Shown: positions 25,637 through 35,271, counted from the stretch's first letter. The stretch: 64,000 nt of DNA from Xanthobacteraceae bacterium (GCA_022844205.1 JALHMF010000001.1:202615-266614), one strand, 5' to 3'. Notes: a model not told the origin generated them from the sequence alone. Translations and numbers: made by a program.

Positions 25637-28306
25637 ATGTCCACCTTTCTCGGGGTGGCGATGATTGCACTCATATGGTTGGGTGTAACCTTCCATTTGA
25701 ATGCCGAGCGAAAAATTTCCCAGGAAGCGGCTATCCAAAATTCCGGCAACCTGACCCGGGCCTTCGAAGAACACCTCGTTCGTTCGATCAAGGAAGTCGA
25801 TAGAGTGCTTCTGTTACTGCGCGCGAACTACGAGAAAGCCCCTGCCGAATTCAACTTTGTGAATTTGGCAGAAAACGCCCATATATCCAGCGATGTTGCA
25901 ACGCGGCTTAGCATTATAGGGGCGGACGGCTTCCTCAGGCAAAATAACGCTGGTCCGCTTCCGACACCGGTAAATCTGCTCGACCGGGAACATTTTCAAA
26001 TCCACATTCACGACTTATCCGACGAACTCTTCATCAGTAAACCCGTGATTAGCCGGGTAGCGGATGGGGAGTGGGTGATTATTCTGTCCCGCCGTATCCG
26101 CAATAAGGATGGATCTTTCGGCGGCGTAATATCCGCAACCATCGACACGTCCTATTTCACGCGGTTCTATAAAGCAATCAACTTGGGCTCCGACGGTACC
26201 ATCGCATTGATCGGGCTGAACGATGGTGTCTTTCGTGCCTCTGAGAATCAAGCGAGCAAAGTTCGCGGAAAGACCCTCACCGACTTCGTCGGATATGTGT
26301 CACACCTGACAGCGCCCGACGGATGGTATTTTTCCGACGCCGCTTGGAGTGATGGCGTCAAACGACTTGTTTCCTACCGGAAGGTCAAGGAATTCCCACT
26401 TGTCGTCATGGTCGGCATTTCCGATTACCAGATCTTCGCGAGCATCAATATCAAGCAGCAAACTTACAATTTCATCGTAATGATATTTGCGGCATTGATC
26501 CTGCTTATCATTTCGCTCAACATGCGGAACGAGAATAAACTTGCGCACACCCGCTCCGATCTTCACGCCCAAAATCTGCGCTTCGATACAGCCTTAAACA
26601 ACATGTCTCATGGCCTGTGCATGTTCGATGCCGAGCAACGGCTCATTGTCTGCAACGACCGTTATCGACAGATGTACGGTCATTCGCATGAGCAAGTGAA
26701 GCCCGGGACGACGCTACGCCAAATCATTGAATATCGCATAGCGAACGGTCTCTTCGCCGGTGCGAATCCGGCCGAGTACCTGCGCCAAGTCGTGGAAAAT
26801 CGCGTTACGGGCGATGTCAACGCCGGTGCAAATCAGGCGGAGGCTATGCCCGAACGTCACACTTCTGTTACGGCACATTCGAGCCTTATCCGCGAACTCA
26901 GTGATGGACGGACCCTCGCTGTCGTGAACCAACCGATGGCGGGCGGCGGTTGGGTGGCCACGCATGAGGACATCACGGAGCGAAAGCGTGCCGAATCACG
27001 AATTGCATACATGGCTCACCACGATCACCTGACTGATTTACCCAATCGCGTACGGTTTGCGGAGCAACTTGAGGAGTCACTTGGCTCGGTCAGGCGAGGC
27101 ACGCAGATGGCAGTCCTCTTCCTCGACCTCGATCATTTCAAGCACGTCAACGACACACTTGGACATTTGATCGGCGATGAGTTGTTGATAGCCGTTGCCG
27201 ACCGAATTCGGAGCTGCATCAGAGAGACTGATACGATCGCGCGCCTGGGCGGCGACGAATTCGGAATCATCCAGACTGCGATCGAGCAGCCAAGTGACGT
27301 CGCTAACTTAGCGAATCGAATTCAGACCGCAGTCAAGGCACCCTATAATCTTGGTACTCTTAACGCTGTCATCGATGTAAGTATCGGGATTTCGCTTGCG
27401 CCCAGCGATGCGACCGAACCGGCCGAGTTGATGAAGCGAGCGGACATGGCGCTCTACAAAGCCAAGGCCGACGGTCGCGGCACTTACCGCTTCTTCGAAC
27501 CAGAAATGGATGCCCGCATGAAGGAGCGGCGCCAGATGGAACTCGATCTGCGGGACGCGATTATTAACGGCGGGCTCGAGTTGTTCTACCAGCCGGTCGT
27601 CAAGCTGCAAGACAATACGATCGTCGGCGTGGAAGCGCTCCTGCGTTGGCGTCATCCCGAGCGCGGCATGACCCCGCCGGCGGAGTTCATCCCGATCGCG
27701 GAGGAGACTGGCCTCATTATCCCGCTTGGCGAATGGGTTCTAAGGCGGGCGTGTTCCGATGCCGCGAATTGGCCCGATAACATCAAAGTAGCGGTGAATT
27801 TGTCGCCGGTTCAGTTCAGAAGCCAGAATCTGGCGCTGACCGTCGTCAGCGCGCTTTCGGGATCGGGCGTGGCACCCTCCCGGCTGGAGCTGGAGATAAC
27901 AGAGGAGTCCCTGTTAGGTCATAATCGAGACAATCTTGCAATTCTCGATCAACTGCGGACACTCGGTGTGCGAATTGTCATAGACGACTTCGGCACGGGG
28001 TATTCTTCCCTAAACTATCTGCGCAGCTTCCCGTTCGACAAGATCAAAATCGACCGTTCGTTCGTAAGCGACCTTTCGGATGGAAATGATGTGTCTTTGG
28101 CAATGGTGGGAGCGGTCACAATGCTTGCCAGGGCGCTCAATGTGTCAACGGTTGCCGAAGGGGTCGAAACGAACACACAATTGGAACTCATCCGAGCTGC
28201 GGGTTGCGTCGAGTATCAGGGTTACCTTTTCAGTCCGCCGCTCCCCGTCGAAGAAATTAACGCGCTGTTTGCGTCGCTTACTGAACATTCGGCAAGCGCA
28301 GCTTAG
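25637..28306 (+). CDS. Membrane sensor GGDEF-EAL protein (Cache-PAS)
   Basis: 889 residues. A membrane segment (8-22), a periplasmic Cache-like sensor, a second membrane segment (about 280-297), a PAS domain (about 315-450), GGDEF (MAHHDHLTDLPNR, GRLGGDEFG) and EAL (VGVEALLRWRHPE, DDFGTGYSSLNYL, VEYQGYLFSPP). Both output domains keep their catalytic motifs, so it may make and break c-di-GMP. A strong AGGGAGG at 25,573-25,579 lies six bases before an in-frame CTG at 25,586; the real start may be there, adding KIISHTWAARLRAAGN. Confidence 0.9.
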   Translation: MSTFLGVAMIALIWLGVTFHLNAERKISQEAAIQNSGNLTRAFEEHLVRSIKEVDRVLLLLRANYEKAPAEFNFVNLAENAHISSDVATRLSIIGADGFLRQNNAGPLPTPVNLLDREHFQIHIHDLSDELFISKPVISRVADGEWVIILSRRIRNKDGSFGGVISATIDTSYFTRFYKAINLGSDGTIALIGLNDGVFRASENQASKVRGKTLTDFVGYVSHLTAPDGWYFSDAAWSDGVKRLVSYRKVKEFPLVVMVGISDYQIFASINIKQQTYNFIVMIFAALILLIISLNMRNENKLAHTRSDLHAQNLRFDTALNNMSHGLCMFDAEQRLIVCNDRYRQMYGHSHEQVKPGTTLRQIIEYRIANGLFAGANPAEYLRQVVENRVTGDVNAGANQAEAMPERHTSVTAHSSLIRELSDGRTLAVVNQPMAGGGWVATHEDITERKRAESRIAYMAHHDHLTDLPNRVRFAEQLEESLGSVRRGTQMAVLFLDLDHFKHVNDTLGHLIGDELLIAVADRIRSCIRETDTIARLGGDEFGIIQTAIEQPSDVANLANRIQTAVKAPYNLGTLNAVIDVSIGISLAPSDATEPAELMKRADMALYKAKADGRGTYRFFEPEMDARMKERRQMELDLRDAIINGGLELFYQPVVKLQDNTIVGVEALLRWRHPERGMTPPAEFIPIAEETGLIIPLGEWVLRRACSDAANWPDNIKVAVNLSPVQFRSQNLALTVVSALSGSGVAPSRLELEITEESLLGHNRDNLAILDQLRTLGVRIVIDDFGTGYSSLNYLRSFPFDKIKIDRSFVSDLSDGNDVSLAMVGAVTMLARALNVSTVAEGVETNTQLELIRAAGCVEYQGYLFSPPLPVEEINALFASLTEHSASAA

Positions 28307-28461
28307 ATAACCGCACGCGCGCCGCGACTAATGTCGCATTGGGTCAGAAGCAGTCGTCGTGCTTCTCAAACTTCATTTACGCTTTGTGCCCCTACCGGAC
28401 TCATGCGGCGCAGCAGACAGCAGGTCTGTTCGATCACCTTGTCGACGCGTAGCTAACAATC

Positions 28462-28485
28462 CCCGCCCAGCTTTGGCTGGGCGGG
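28462..28485. terminator. Bidirectional hairpin between convergent genes
   Basis: CCCGCCCAG and CTGGGCGGG form a 9-bp stem with loop CTTTGG between the EAL gene and the globin gene on the opposite strand. It has no long T-run on either side. The gap 28,307-28,512 also carries a TGTCCGC-type repeat at about 28,331-28,357. Confidence 0.55.
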
Positions 28486-28512
28486 ATCGTCTAGACCGGG
28501 GAGCATGGTGCT

Positions 28513-29070
28513 TCAGCCGCGCTTAGCGACGTAGCCGGCGGTGACCTCGTTTTTGTGGGCGGCGAAGGCCGCCAGGACTTCGCCCTTCTCGCGCTTCGGG
28601 ACCTTGACGAAGTCCAGGGTCCGTCCAAGTTCCGCTGCGACCTCATCGAATTCTGCGGGAGAGATTCGAAGGCCCCGGTGGGCCTCCTCAAGGCCGAGCG
28701 GCGTCGTGCCCGGCTTGGTGGCGGTGTACTGGAAGGGCCCACCCGAAACATTGCAGACCCACAGCGTCCGCATGAACTTGAGGCCGGGCAACCTTCCCAG
28801 GTTCTTGGTGTGCCACTCCCGCAGTTGCGGGTTCTTGGACTTATTGCCGACGATGGGGTTTTTCACGACGGCGTCGCTGAAGTGATTCACCACCGCCGCG
28901 ATGGCGAAGACACCGCCCAGCCGCTCGTACAAACTTTTCTCAGGCATGGTTTGCTTGGTCTGTGCGTACGCGTTATCCGTCCCCGCCAATAAAGCCGCCG
29001 GGGCAGCAGTCAGCGCCAGCCCTGCGACTACGCTTCGTCTTGTGATTGAAGTTGTAACAGCCTGTGCCAT
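28513..29070 (-). CDS. Tat-exported group I truncated globin-like protein
   Basis: 185 residues. The N-terminus has a twin-arginine signal, TRRSVVAGLALTAAPAALLAG. The mature part has the truncated-globin opening SLYERLGGVFAIAAVVNHF and the proximal histidine in EEAHRGLRISPAEFDEV. Trace features of the family (heme-binding, possible O2 or NO chemistry) are known; a periplasmic globin is less usual. AAGGAGG precedes the ATG. The cytochrome b561 gene is divergent from it, so both may serve one periplasmic redox process. Confidence 0.82.
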   Translation of the reverse strand: MAQAVTTSITRRSVVAGLALTAAPAALLAGTDNAYAQTKQTMPEKSLYERLGGVFAIAAVVNHFSDAVVKNPIVGNKSKNPQLREWHTKNLGRLPGLKFMRTLWVCNVSGGPFQYTATKPGTTPLGLEEAHRGLRISPAEFDEVAAELGRTLDFVKVPKREKGEVLAAFAAHKNEVTAGYVAKRG

Positions 29071-29280
29071 GGTTACCTCCTTGGTGATGGCGGCAGGCTA
29101 GGTCCGTTTAGAACAGTCCGTCCGTTCAAAATTGACCACTTTGTCCCGCAACGGACTAATTTAAATCCACTGGAATTAAATTGGGGCGCAGGGGTTCATG
29201 CGGACAGGGGGTTGAACTATTTGCCGCGCGTCCGCGTTACCGAATTCGGACGCTAAATACGCCCAGGACAGGAGCCGACG

Positions 29281-29835
29281 ATGTACGGCACGAGGACTGA
29301 CCATTATCCGGCAACTTCGAAATTGCTTCATTGGCTGATTGCGATCTGCGTTCTCACCACCGCGCCAGTGGCGATCGCGATGAGCCGCGTGAATCCGGGG
29401 CCGACACAGGACACTCTCTACAATTTTCACAAGTCGCTCGGCGTCCTGATCCTTATCCTGATGGTCCTTCGCCTGATCAATCGGCTTGTCGTGGGCGCAC
29501 CGATCGCCGATCCGGGAATAGAGCCATGGCAGAAGGCCGTTTCCTCGGCCGTGCATACCTCGCTGTATGTGTTGTTGTTCGCCATGCCAATTGCGGGCTA
29601 TGTCGCAAACTCCGCCTTCGGCGCATCGACGCCGTTCTTCGGACTATTCAATTTGCCCCCGATCATCGGCAAGGACGAGGCGCTTGCGATGCAACTGTTC
29701 ACAATCCATCGTTGGGCGGGTTGGCTTTTGATCGTTCTCGTTCTGATGCACGTTGGTGCCGCGCTCTACCATTACTTCATTCGCCGCGACGAGGTACTGA
29801 AACGGATGCTCCCGCGCGTAATGGGCGGGTTCTGA
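29281..29835 (+). CDS. Cytochrome b561 family protein
   Basis: 184-residue membrane diheme cytochrome. Four hydrophobic helices and the expected heme histidines are present: KLLHWLIA (His 17), NFHKSLG, VHTSLYVLL and MHVGAALYHYF. In this family the protein moves electrons across or out of the membrane. GGAG precedes the ATG. It is divergent from the globin gene with a 210-bp gap that may hold both promoters. Confidence 0.88.
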   Translation: MYGTRTDHYPATSKLLHWLIAICVLTTAPVAIAMSRVNPGPTQDTLYNFHKSLGVLILILMVLRLINRLVVGAPIADPGIEPWQKAVSSAVHTSLYVLLFAMPIAGYVANSAFGASTPFFGLFNLPPIIGKDEALAMQLFTIHRWAGWLLIVLVLMHVGAALYHYFIRRDEVLKRMLPRVMGGF

Positions 29836-29864
29836 CGCCGAGGTTATGGGCTTGGCCTCAAGGC

Positions 29865-29898
29865 GCTATGTCTGCATTGGGTCAAAAAGCGACATAGC
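29865..29898. repeat. TGTCCGC-type dispersed palindrome, copy at 29.9 kb
   Basis: GCTATGTC (29,865-29,872) pairs with GACATAGC (29,891-29,898) around TGCATTGGGTCAAAAAGC. It shares the TTGGGTCA core with the copies at 21.9, 28.3, 44.6 and 45.3 kb. Confidence 0.65.
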
Positions 29899-29962
29899 GA
29901 CATGTCACCGTTGAGTCCGCTATTCCCCCAAATGCAGATCTCCTCACCGCGCATGGGGATAA

Positions 29963-30595
<633 letters not shown>

Positions 30596-30609
30596 GCATT
30601 ACGAGAGCG

Positions 30610-30615
30610 TATAAT
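30610..30615 (+). promoter_or_regulatory. TATAAT box 8 bp before the winged-helix gene
   Basis: TATAAT lies in GCGTATAATGCGC and is 8 bp from the ATG at 30,624. A transcript from it would be leaderless or nearly so, and no ribosome site is present. The same block precedes the paralogue at 56,512. No good -35 is visible, so an activator may be needed. Confidence 0.5.
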
Positions 30616-30623
30616 GCGCCTAT

Positions 30624-30980
30624 ATGGAATTTAGACAGGAACGGCACATCGGCGAAATTCTCAAAGACCGCAACATCATCCTCAAGGGTGCCGACGCCGC
30701 AACGGCCAAGGGCTTCACTCAGGTCCCAAACTTTCTGCTAAAATCGAATAAGCTCAGTGCAGGTGACAAAATGACATTCGCCATGTTGCTCAGTTACGCT
30801 TGGCAGAACGACTTTTGCTTTCCCGGACAGGCGCGCCTCGCCATCGATATGGGCCTCTCGGATCGCAGCGTACGCACCCATCTGAAATCGCTCGAAACAA
30901 ACGGCCTGTTGGAAATTCAAAGGCGCGGGCAGGGGAAAACCAATACTTATGTGCTCAATCTTATCCCCAGGAAGCTCTGA
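30624..30980 (+). CDS. Winged-helix replication-initiator-like protein (element II)
   Basis: 118 residues, about 70 percent identical by eye to the protein at 56,512. The N-terminus IGEILKDRNIILKGADAATA is followed by a winged helix (SAGDKMTFAMLLSYAWQ, FPGQARLAIDMGLSDRSVRTHLKSLE, GLLEIQRRGQGKTNTY). This resembles the HTH domain of small plasmid Rep or phage replication proteins. It directly precedes three iterons, so initiator or autorepressor roles are likely. No catalytic motif is visible. Confidence 0.75.
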   Translation: MEFRQERHIGEILKDRNIILKGADAATAKGFTQVPNFLLKSNKLSAGDKMTFAMLLSYAWQNDFCFPGQARLAIDMGLSDRSVRTHLKSLETNGLLEIQRRGQGKTNTYVLNLIPRKL

Positions 30981-30993
30981 TGTTCCGACCCAG

Positions 30994-31061
30994 ACCGGAA
31001 GAAAACTTCCGGTCTTGACCGGAAAGAAACGTCCGCACCTGAGCGGAAGAAAACTTCCGGT
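30994..31061. repeat. Three 24-bp-spaced palindromic iterons (element II)
   Basis: Unit 1 (30,994-31,013) is the palindrome ACCGGAAG-AAAA-CTTCCGGT; units 2 (31,018-31,037) and 3 (31,042-31,061) are variants. The spacing is exactly 24 bp. An A+T-rich stretch with TTAATGATACGC and ATAAAATACTCAG follows to about 31,140. This is the layout of an iteron origin. The 31,062-31,281 gap has no gene. Confidence 0.85.
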
Positions 31062-31281
31062 ACTCTATTAATGATACGCATTTAATGAGACCCATATAAA
31101 ATACTCAGTACAAATTCTTTCTTATAAGAATGGGGAAAACTACAAAGGCGCGAAGTCAGCGCCGTGGTTGGCTCCGTATAACCCACATACATCGATAAGT
31201 ACTCTGATCTATTTGCGGCCAGAGGCTAATGCACTCTGTCAAATGTTCGGTATAATCAAAGTCCCCGCCCTGGGTCACAAA

Positions 31282-32526
31282 ATGACAAATGACGTTCACA
31301 AACTGGACAGCATAAAGTGCCCAAACTGCGGGCAGCAAATTCCCGTATCGGAAGCGATTTATCACCAAATAGCTGACCAAACTCGCGCGCAATTCAAGAC
31401 TGAATCACTAGAGCAGCAGAAGAAACTCGTCGCAAAGGAGCGCGAGCTGGCTGATAAAGAGAAGGCAATCGACCAAACAGTTAAAGAACAAGTCCAGAGT
31501 GCCCAGACAAAATTATTGAAGGAAGCTGAAGCAAGCGCCCGGCAATCCGTAGGCATTGAAATAGAGGACTTGAAACGAAGGGCAGCTGAAAAAGATCAAC
31601 AACTAGAGCTAGCGCAAAAATCTGAGTTGGAATTACGAGCGCAAAAAAGAAGCCTAGAAGAAAGGGAAAAGACTCTTGAACTCGAAACTGCAAGAAAAAT
31701 GGATGAAGAGCGTCAAAAAATACAAGAAGAAACGGAGAAGAGACTTCAGGACGCTCACCGCCTGAAAGATGCCGAGAAGGATAAAAAAATTCAGGACGCC
31801 ACTCGGGTAAACGATGAACTTAGAAGAAAACTGGAACAAGGCTCGCAGCAAACACAAGGCGAAGTGCTCGAACTTGAACTAGAGCAGTTAATTTCTAATG
31901 CGTTTCCCTCAGATCAGCTAGAACCTGTTCCGAAAGGTATTAGTGGAGCGGACGCGCACCAAAGGGTTTTTAATAATTCGGGACACCCCTGCGGGTCAAT
32001 TCTGTGGGAATCCAAACATACAAAGGCGTGGAGCGATGGCTGGATTGCCAAGCTGAAAGACGATCAGCGTGCAGTAAAAGCGGATATTGCCATTCTTGTA
32101 AGCGAAGCACTCCCAAAGGATTGCAAAAACTTTCAGCAAGTCAACGGCGTTTGGATTAGCAACCCGCAATGCGCACTACCGCTCGCTATAGCATTGAGGT
32201 CGCAATTAATTGAAATAGAGATGGCAAAAATGTCAGCAGTCGGAAAAAATGAAAAGATGGAGGTGATGTATCGATACGTATCTGGCCCCGAGTTTAAGCA
32301 ACGGGTTGAGGCAATCGTTGAGGCCTTTGTCGATATGCAAAACGACCTCCAGGAAGAGCGGCGCAGTACGGAACGACGCTGGGCAAAACGGGACAAGCAA
32401 ATTCAAAAAGTGATTTCGAATACAGGTGGAATGTATGGCGATCTACAAGGCCTGATCGGCACTTCGCTCCAAAGCATTCCTCTGCTGACTTCTGGCGATG
32501 GTGATGACGAGCCAGGTCCTCAATAA
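31282..32526 (+). CDS. DUF2130 protein, predicted nuclease
   Basis: 414 residues. An N-terminal CPNCGQQI zinc-ribbon-like piece leads into a long coiled coil (about residues 50-220, very rich in E, K, Q and A) and then a DUF2130 domain with GSILWESKHTKAWSDGWI and AVKADIAILVS. The W-E-S-K motif with an earlier acidic residue fits a PD-(D/E)XK nuclease core. ATG at 31,282 is chosen since the upstream part lacks family character; 31,243 is possible. It opens an A+T-richer block of defence-like genes. Confidence 0.75.
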   Translation: MTNDVHKLDSIKCPNCGQQIPVSEAIYHQIADQTRAQFKTESLEQQKKLVAKERELADKEKAIDQTVKEQVQSAQTKLLKEAEASARQSVGIEIEDLKRRAAEKDQQLELAQKSELELRAQKRSLEEREKTLELETARKMDEERQKIQEETEKRLQDAHRLKDAEKDKKIQDATRVNDELRRKLEQGSQQTQGEVLELELEQLISNAFPSDQLEPVPKGISGADAHQRVFNNSGHPCGSILWESKHTKAWSDGWIAKLKDDQRAVKADIAILVSEALPKDCKNFQQVNGVWISNPQCALPLAIALRSQLIEIEMAKMSAVGKNEKMEVMYRYVSGPEFKQRVEAIVEAFVDMQNDLQEERRSTERRWAKRDKQIQKVISNTGGMYGDLQGLIGTSLQSIPLLTSGDGDDEPGPQ

Positions 32527-32736
32527 ACTGAGGCAGTGATTTCCTTGGCTCTACAGAGCCATTATTTAGTGTCGCACAATTTATATTTTGCGACGCATGC
32601 GATAACATTTATTTTTATGAGGCGGTTTTCACTTTCATGGGCGCATTCCTTTTGCGCCTATGTCTATAGCAAATGGGTAAAACGCTAATTTTGCAGCCCA
32701 TTTGTCTGCTGGTCCCTCCCAAGGCAGTATATTCGA

Positions 32737-34347
32737 ATGGGCAAAGAAAACATTCCCGTCATACTCCCGAGCGGAACGCGTTTGGAGGGGTTAACGCCGG
32801 TTGTTTTCATCGGACCGAACGGCGCTGGGAAAACCCAGTTTGGCATGGCGATTTCAAACTCGTCCAATGGGACACGAATCCCAGCCCTTCGATCGTTGGC
32901 GTTTGAACCCACGATACAACCACGACCAGTGACCGAGGCACGAAACGAAGCGGAAAATAAAATCAACCGCTACCGATCGGATTCATTCCGACAAGCTGAT
33001 GAGTTAAATGACATGCTTTCAGAGCTCAAAGCGGAGCAGGCTGACGAAGCAATTCGATTCCGAGATGCGTGGTCGATTGATTCAAAAAGAGCAAAACCTA
33101 TTCCGACGAGGCTCGATACGTTCTTGATAATCTGGCACCAAACCTTTCCGGGAAGAACTTTGGATTTCTCAACACATAGTCCCCGAGTGCAATCGACACT
33201 TCCTGGAGCATCATCTGAACCCTACCAAGCTCACACAATGAGCGACGGCGAAAGGGCGGCGATATATCTAATCACCCGTGTTCTCCGCGCCCCTCCCGGC
33301 GTCATTATCGTTGATGAGCCTGAAGTTCATTTTCATTCTCTGCTCGCTCGGACTTTCTGGGACACCCTTCAACTCCAAAGATCGGACTGCCGTTTCGTAT
33401 ATGTGACCCACGATTTACCTTTTGCTCTCTCCCGTCGCAACGCTGAGATTGGCATCGTGAAGACCAAGACAACTGCCGAAATGGTGGACCGGAGCGCTGG
33501 AATACCCCCTGAGCTTATCGAGGACATTCTTGGTGCTGCGAGTTTATCGCTTGTTGCAAAGCGCATCGTATTTACCGAAGGAGTACCAGGCGCCAGCCTT
33601 GACGCAGCAATCTATGGCGCTTGGTTTCAGTCTCCCGATACCGCTGTAGTACCTGTAGGAAATTGTCGTGCTGTGCAGGATGCTGTTCGCGTATTTCAAC
33701 AAAAAATCATTAGCAATGCCGATCCATTGGGAATCGTAGAGAGAGACTACTGGAGCAAAAAGTATCTCGATAAGCTTGCCAATACCGCTGATCTATTTTT
33801 GCTTCCCACGCATGAATTGGAAGGGTTATTGTGTTTGCCGGCTGTCGCTGCCGCCGTTGAAAAATATCGTGGAACCGCGGACGCAGCTTTCCAACGACGT
33901 TACGAGGAATTTGAATCTCAGATTCGTGAGAAATTTGTTGGTGAACCGTTTTATCAACTTCTCCTAGAGCGGATTAAGCGCGATATTGATGGGCAACTTG
34001 ACGGCTTGGTCAACGCGATCGGTGTGTCTCAAGATGAAAATCAGTTGAAAAAAAATCTTACTGAAAATCTGCCTAAGATATTTTCTGAGATAGACGGCTC
34101 AGTGACGTTCGACCAGCAGCTTATTTTAACGAAAACTGCCCTAGAGAGCCCATCTATTGCGTTTCTTGAAATCTTGCCTGGTAAAAATTGTTTATCAGTG
34201 CTTTTGGCAAATCTTGGAATCACTGAACGTCGTTACATTGATATTATCTGTGCAGCCCTTCAACTTTCAAGCAATGACGAACCAAAATTTCAATCTTTGC
34301 AAACAGAAATCGTCCAAGCACTAACGCCCCATCTTCCACCTCGCTGA
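32737..34347 (+). CDS. AAA ATPase fused to DUF4435/TOPRIM-like domain
   Basis: 536 residues. Walker A GPNGAGKT at 26-33, ABC-type signature SDGER at 169-173, Walker B VIIVDEPE at 189-196 and a switch THD at 224-226. The C-terminal half begins VFTEGVPGASLDAAIYG and has GIVERDYW, the pattern of DUF4435/OLD-type TOPRIM nucleases. The same two domains form the anti-phage PARIS system (AriA and AriB), so this may be a single-chain relative. The region is A+T-rich. No ribosome site is obvious at the ATG. Function in defence is inferred. Confidence 0.75.
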   Translation: MGKENIPVILPSGTRLEGLTPVVFIGPNGAGKTQFGMAISNSSNGTRIPALRSLAFEPTIQPRPVTEARNEAENKINRYRSDSFRQADELNDMLSELKAEQADEAIRFRDAWSIDSKRAKPIPTRLDTFLIIWHQTFPGRTLDFSTHSPRVQSTLPGASSEPYQAHTMSDGERAAIYLITRVLRAPPGVIIVDEPEVHFHSLLARTFWDTLQLQRSDCRFVYVTHDLPFALSRRNAEIGIVKTKTTAEMVDRSAGIPPELIEDILGAASLSLVAKRIVFTEGVPGASLDAAIYGAWFQSPDTAVVPVGNCRAVQDAVRVFQQKIISNADPLGIVERDYWSKKYLDKLANTADLFLLPTHELEGLLCLPAVAAAVEKYRGTADAAFQRRYEEFESQIREKFVGEPFYQLLLERIKRDIDGQLDGLVNAIGVSQDENQLKKNLTENLPKIFSEIDGSVTFDQQLILTKTALESPSIAFLEILPGKNCLSVLLANLGITERRYIDIICAALQLSSNDEPKFQSLQTEIVQALTPHLPPR

Positions 34348-34350
34348 AAT

Positions 34351-34851
34351 TTAAGCAAAAGCTTCGAGCAGTTGCCAGGCTTCTCGATACTTCTCGATCC
34401 AACCCGATTTATAAGCATCAAGTTCGAGGTTTTTGTACTCGGGTCTAAGGCGTCGGACATTGCTATCATTATGCGCTTGGCCTTTCTTACCTGGCATTGC
34501 TAGCCATGCGCGGTGGGTTGCGTGAAGTGCTTTAGCGACTATCGCACTAGGGATGACCAAACATTTGGGTTGATCCGTTAGGGAACTTCCAAAATCAACG
34601 AAGCAATAAAACAATCTGGGCGATGAAATCTCCTCGTGCTTAGGTTTCATATGCCATCCACCATCACTTCCGATGTTACGTCGTGCTTTCACTTGGATAG
34701 CGCAAAGTCTGTCACCAATTTCGTCTGTTACGATTACATCGGCGTTGGGTACGCCTGCTGGCGCGAGTGCAGCTATAAGGCCGCGTCGGAGAAGTTGGCA
34801 CATGACATAATGCTCCCCCGCCGCACCCAGTACCGTCGAATTCGATGCCAT
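34351..34851 (-). CDS. PD-(D/E)XK nuclease-like protein
   Basis: 166 residues. The pattern GAAGEHYVMCQLLRRGLIA, then ADVIVTDEIGDRLCAIQVKAR gives E, D and QxK in the order of Holliday-junction-resolvase-like or DUF4365-type PD-(D/E)XK nucleases. It is convergent with the AAA-DUF4435 gene, with three bases between the stop codons. It may belong to the same defence block. The target is unknown. Confidence 0.7.
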   Translation of the reverse strand: MASNSTVLGAAGEHYVMCQLLRRGLIAALAPAGVPNADVIVTDEIGDRLCAIQVKARRNIGSDGGWHMKPKHEEISSPRLFYCFVDFGSSLTDQPKCLVIPSAIVAKALHATHRAWLAMPGKKGQAHNDSNVRRLRPEYKNLELDAYKSGWIEKYREAWQLLEAFA

Positions 34852-35054
34852 TCCACGATCCTCCTAGGCGTCTACCAGAAAAGCCGAACTCTATCCCCTT
34901 TTCGGTTATCCATTGGCGTTGGCGCACGTTCTTGTCTAGGTCCATGCGAGTTGGCTCGCCGAATAGCCAACGCCAACGGAGATATGCAGGGGGTCTCATC
35001 GTTTCCCCCGGTACCTGAAATGAATTGAGCTTGAATTGGTTGGTTTTCTCACGT

Positions 35055-35271
35055 CCCCGCACGTCGGGCTTCACCGCCCGACCCCGCCCCTCCTTTGGCG
35101 CTATGACAGCATGTTTCTAAAAGAAACTGCTGCGCCAATGCTCGCATACGCTGTCGCTATGGCTCGCACCGGAGGGACGGGGTCGGGCGCTTCGCGCAGG
35201 CAATGACAAGCGACGTACTGTTATCTCCAGTGGCAAAGAGTTCTACCAGTGCCTGACCCCGACGTGCGGGG
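35055..35271. other. Nested inverted repeat, possible oriT or structured RNA
   Basis: CCCCGCACGTCGGG (35,055-35,068) pairs perfectly with CCCGACGTGCGGGG (35,258-35,271). Inside, a 19-bp arm at 35,075-35,093 pairs with 35,171-35,189 with one mismatch, and inside that TTGGCGC/GCGCCAA and a GTTTCT/AGAAAC hairpin are nested. No gene is visible in 34,852-35,624. It precedes two transfer-type ATPase genes. Confidence 0.65.
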
